This document shows positions 5,490 through 7,628 of a DNA stretch of 7,628 nt, piece by piece. Source of the stretch: Desulfobacterales bacterium (GTDB taxonomy: Bacteria > Desulfobacterota > Desulfobacteria > Desulfobacterales > Desulfosalsimonadaceae). Below the pieces are notes generated by a model that was not told where the DNA came from, did not search any database, and worked only from the letters and a program-made list of their open reading frames with translations. The number at the start of each line of letters is the position of its first letter. Position 1 is the stretch's first letter. The position numbers and the translations under genes are program-made. Location: NCBI GenBank assembly GCA_029933295.1, contig JAOZOL010000112.1:1-7628 (forward strand), given 5' to 3'.

Positions 5490-6428
5490 ATGAAAAATCA
5501 AAAACTGCCGGTATCTTCAGAAAATGTCATCACCCCATTACAGAAACGGTGCCGTGAGCTTTTATCTTTATCCATACGAATTGGTGCCATATTGTTTATT
5601 TTCAGCGTTTTTTCCGGATGCAGCGTAAATAGACTGGCTGTCGGCCAGATGGGCGGCCTGATGAAAGACGGTTTTCCCGCATATATGAAAGAAACCGATC
5701 CCGAGCTTGTCCGTGATGCCATGCCCGCAAACCTTAAACTGATTGAATCCTTGCTGGAAATTGATCCTGACAACCAGACTCTTTTGATGCTTGCCTGCCA
5801 GGGGTTTTCCGCCTATGCATTTATGTTTATTGAGGAAAATGATCCAACGCGGGCTAAAAAACTTTACCAGCGGGCTAAAAAATATGGGTTTGCCATGTTG
5901 AAACAGCGTGGTCTGATTCCGGATAATATATATGACCTGGATGCATGGGATAAAATTCTCTCCCATGCAGGCAAAGACGATGTGCCAGCCATTTTCTGGA
6001 CGGCCTTTGCCTGGGGTGGAAAAATCCAATTGGATCGCGAATCCCCATTTTCCATAGCGGATATTCCGTTCGTTATTCGTCTTGCCGAGCAGACTGCCAC
6101 TCTGGACCCGGCATACTGGTTTGCAGGGCCGGATACATTTTTAGGTTTTTATCACGGAAACGTTCCAAAGCCCATTGGCGGAAAACCTGAGCTGTCGAAA
6201 CAGCATTTTGAAAAAGCACTTAAACTTACCGGGAGAAATTTTTTAATGGTGCAGGTTCTTTATGCCCGATCCTATGCAATACAGGTACAAGACCGTAACC
6301 TTTATAATGCGCTGCTTTCTGAGGTAATTGATTCCAGCAAGGATGTATTGCCCAAAGCCGCACTTTCCAATGCCATCGCACGTCAAAAGGCAAAACAGCT
6401 GATGAAGCAATCTGATGACTTTTTTTAG
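5490..6428 (+). CDS. tatT: TRAP transporter-associated TPR lipoprotein, TatT family
   Basis: A 312-residue protein of the TatT family, first characterised as TP0956 of Treponema pallidum. There it is a TPR-rich periplasmic lipoprotein that forms a trimer and binds the TRAP substrate-binding protein TatP. After a polar N-terminus, residues 30-43 are hydrophobic and end in FSGC, a lipobox with an unusual Phe at -3; Cys44 would carry the lipid. Helical, TPR-like stretches follow (SLLEIDPDNQTLLMLACQGFSAYAF; NDPTRAKKLYQRAKKYG; FWTAFAWGGKIQLD at 169-182). The characteristic late block runs from GGKPELSKQHFEKALKLTG to DRNLYNALLSEVI. The ATG has AAAGGA five to six bases upstream. The binding-protein gene starts 11 bp after its stop, so the two are surely one operon. 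The 29-residue leader before the hydrophobic part is long for a lipoprotein signal. Confidence 0.9.
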   Translation: MKNQKLPVSSENVITPLQKRCRELLSLSIRIGAILFIFSVFSGCSVNRLAVGQMGGLMKDGFPAYMKETDPELVRDAMPANLKLIESLLEIDPDNQTLLMLACQGFSAYAFMFIEENDPTRAKKLYQRAKKYGFAMLKQRGLIPDNIYDLDAWDKILSHAGKDDVPAIFWTAFAWGGKIQLDRESPFSIADIPFVIRLAEQTATLDPAYWFAGPDTFLGFYHGNVPKPIGGKPELSKQHFEKALKLTGRNFLMVQVLYARSYAIQVQDRNLYNALLSEVIDSSKDVLPKAALSNAIARQKAKQLMKQSDDFF

Positions 6429-6439
6429 GGGGAATTTGA

Positions 6440-7495
6440 ATGATTTTGTTTAAACGTACAAACACCGCCGGAATGATACTGTTTTTTGCTGTATTTTTGT
6501 TTATAATATTTCACCCGGACACGGCTCTGACAGACGATTCTAACTGCAAACAAATAAAGATCAAAGTCGCCCATATCGCGCCGGAAGGCTCCACATGGGA
6601 CAGAATTCTTAAAGAATTCAACGAAGAATTAAAGGAAAAAACCGACAACCGTGTCAGTTTTCAAATATACTCCGGCGGAGTGGCCGGGGATGATAAGGGC
6701 GTTTTAAGCAAGGTCCGCATCGGCCAGCTTGACGGCGGGGGGTTTACCGGTGTTGGTATGGGAAAAATTCTTCCTGAGGTACGAATTTTAGACCTTCCCT
6801 TTTTTCTGACCAATGAAGGTGAATTTGAACGTGTCCGAACAGGCTTAACCCCTTATTTTAAAAAAGCGTTTGCCAAAAAAGGATTTATCCTTGTCGGTTG
6901 GATGGATGTCGGTTTTCTTCATTTTTACAGCGCAAAACCGATTCATAATCTAAAAGAGCTTCAACGGACAAAAGTCTGGACATGGGAAGGCGATTTTTTG
7001 TCACGGGTATGTTTGGAGGAAATCGGTGTCACACCGGTGCCGCTGTCCATTGTCGATGTCATGATGGGGCTTAACACCGGTATGATAGATACCGTATTCA
7101 CCCCCCCCATGGGGGCTGTATCGTTTCAGTGGTATGTCCGGACCAAGTATCAGACCTCAACCCCGATGGGGTTTATAACAACGGCGCTTCTTGTTAGAAA
7201 AAAAAAGTTTGAGAAAATTTCGGCAGATGACCAGAAGACGTTGCTGGCACTGTTTGAAAAACACTTTAAAGAATTAAGTCAGCTGATACGAAAGCAGAAT
7301 ATTGAGGCCACGGAGGTAATGAAAAAACGGGGTGTTCAGCCAGTTATGTGGCCCCAGGCGGACATCGATGAACTGAGGACTTCATCCGAACGTGTAATGA
7401 AAAATCTCATCGGAAAACTGTATCCCCGGAGTCTTTTGGATGAAGCGTTTCGGCTTAGAGATAGCGTTCCGAGTAATTTAATTTCTGAAAAATAA
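6440..7495 (+). CDS. dctP: TRAP transporter periplasmic substrate-binding protein, DctP/TatP type
   Basis: A 351-residue periplasmic binding protein of the DctP family. Residues 1-30 form a hydrophobic signal peptide (MILFFAVFLFIIF) without a lipobox. The mature start IKVAHIAPEGSTWDRILKEFNEELKEKTDNRVSFQIYSGG is typical, as are RIGQLDGGGFTGVGMGKILPEVRILDLPFFL (93-123), the hinge LKELQRTKVWTWEGD (171-185) and VPLSIVDVMMGLNTGMIDTVFTPP. In most DctP proteins the hinge has an Arg that clamps the substrate carboxylate; here the position reads KVWTW, with no Arg. TatP of T. pallidum, the partner of TatT, also has a nonpolar pocket, so a hydrophobic or uncharged ligand is likely (inference). The ribosome-binding sequence AGGGGGA overlaps the tatT stop, about 6 bases from the ATG. 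No permease gene follows within the window. Confidence 0.92.
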   Translation: MILFKRTNTAGMILFFAVFLFIIFHPDTALTDDSNCKQIKIKVAHIAPEGSTWDRILKEFNEELKEKTDNRVSFQIYSGGVAGDDKGVLSKVRIGQLDGGGFTGVGMGKILPEVRILDLPFFLTNEGEFERVRTGLTPYFKKAFAKKGFILVGWMDVGFLHFYSAKPIHNLKELQRTKVWTWEGDFLSRVCLEEIGVTPVPLSIVDVMMGLNTGMIDTVFTPPMGAVSFQWYVRTKYQTSTPMGFITTALLVRKKKFEKISADDQKTLLALFEKHFKELSQLIRKQNIEATEVMKKRGVQPVMWPQADIDELRTSSERVMKNLIGKLYPRSLLDEAFRLRDSVPSNLISEK

Positions 7496-7508
7496 GACGA
7501 CAGTACTC

Positions 7509-7628
7509 TCATCCTCTGTCTAATCCAAGGTTTATTTTATAAACGGGTCTCTTAAGTGCTGAGTAGCCTGATACAGTAACCGCATGTCCTTTCTTGAGCT
7601 CTGCTATTTGCGTGCCTGTCAGTTGAAA
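7509..7628 (-). CDS. C-terminal end of a converging gene, cut by the window edge
   Basis: The last 120 bases read on the minus strand as an open frame of 39 residues ending in TGA at 7509-7511. The peptide has clearly coding composition: FQLTGTQIAELKKGHAV, then TVSGYSALKRPVYKINLGLDRG. The pattern of a residue block 'LT..QI..LK.G..V.V.G' followed by 'Y.INL' is faintly like the short repeats at the ends of mobilisation or topoisomerase-associated proteins (DUF3945-like), but this is a weak resemblance and the function should be left open. It converges on dctP with only 13 bp between the stops, so no TRAP permease can follow dctP directly. The start and most of the protein lie outside the window. 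Confidence 0.55.
   Translation of the reverse strand, partial: FQLTGTQIAELKKGHAVTVSGYSALKRPVYKINLGLDRG

Noticed and set aside
5568..6029. Minus-strand open frame of 153 codons inside tatT
   Set aside because: Antisense to a well-supported gene, with no ribosome-binding site and no recognisable motif.
7499..7520. GACAG/CTGTC hairpin as terminator after dctP
   Set aside because: Only five pairs with a 12-base loop and no U-run; it also overlaps the converging coding tail.
7584..7628. Plus-strand start of a TRAP permease at the right edge (ATG at 7584)
   Set aside because: No ribosome-binding site precedes it and the short reading does not resemble the start of a QM permease; the minus-strand reading is far more protein-like.
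1..7628. CRISPR array, tRNA, rRNA or intact transposase
   Set aside because: No regularly spaced direct repeats, cloverleaf or rRNA-like stretches, or transposase motifs were seen on either strand.

Overview
The window reads as a bacterial chromosome segment, most likely from an anaerobic Desulfobacterota (Desulfobacter/Desulfobacula-like sulfate reducer). This is inferred from three things: a fused ArsR-methyltransferase regulator next to ahcY, as in the SahR systems of sulfate reducers; a TPR-protein-associated TRAP pair; and AT-rich intergenic DNA with large palindromic repeats. There are no rRNA or tRNA genes, no CRISPR array and no recognisable transposase.

Left part (1-670): a 146-bp nested imperfect palindrome fills the left edge. 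It is followed by a small minus-strand gene for a 90-residue membrane protein of unknown function, then a gene-free 237-bp stretch holding two further inverted repeats. Centre-left (668-3093): a minus-strand two-gene operon, sahR-ahcY, joined by an ATGA stop/start overlap. SahR is an ArsR-type helix-turn-helix fused to an SAM-methyltransferase fold, and AhcY hydrolyses S-adenosylhomocysteine. A near-consensus promoter abuts a perfect 8-6-8 inverted repeat lying over the expected transcription start, so the regulator probably represses its own operon in response to the substrate of the enzyme it is co-made with.

Centre (3094-5489): an AT-rich intergenic region with a 17-bp odd palindrome leads into a plus-strand stand-alone GAF-domain protein. 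Converging on it is a secreted AttH/CrtC-like (lipocalin-like) protein with its own strong promoter. Directly upstream of that promoter, on the same strand, lies what looks like the 3' end of a decayed gene, split by a one-base frameshift in an A-run. The promoter for the next plus-strand operon lies antisense within this remnant.

Right part (5490-7628): a plus-strand pair encoding a TatT-type TPR lipoprotein and a DctP-family periplasmic binding protein that lacks the usual carboxylate-binding arginine. The expected QM permease is not next: only 13 bp after the binding-protein gene, the tail of a converging gene begins and runs off the window edge.

Most of the window is ordinary annotation. 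The parts most worth a second look are the sahR-ahcY control region, the permease-less TatT/TatP pair, the 146-bp palindrome and the frameshifted remnant. I see no clear evidence of a wholly new system.
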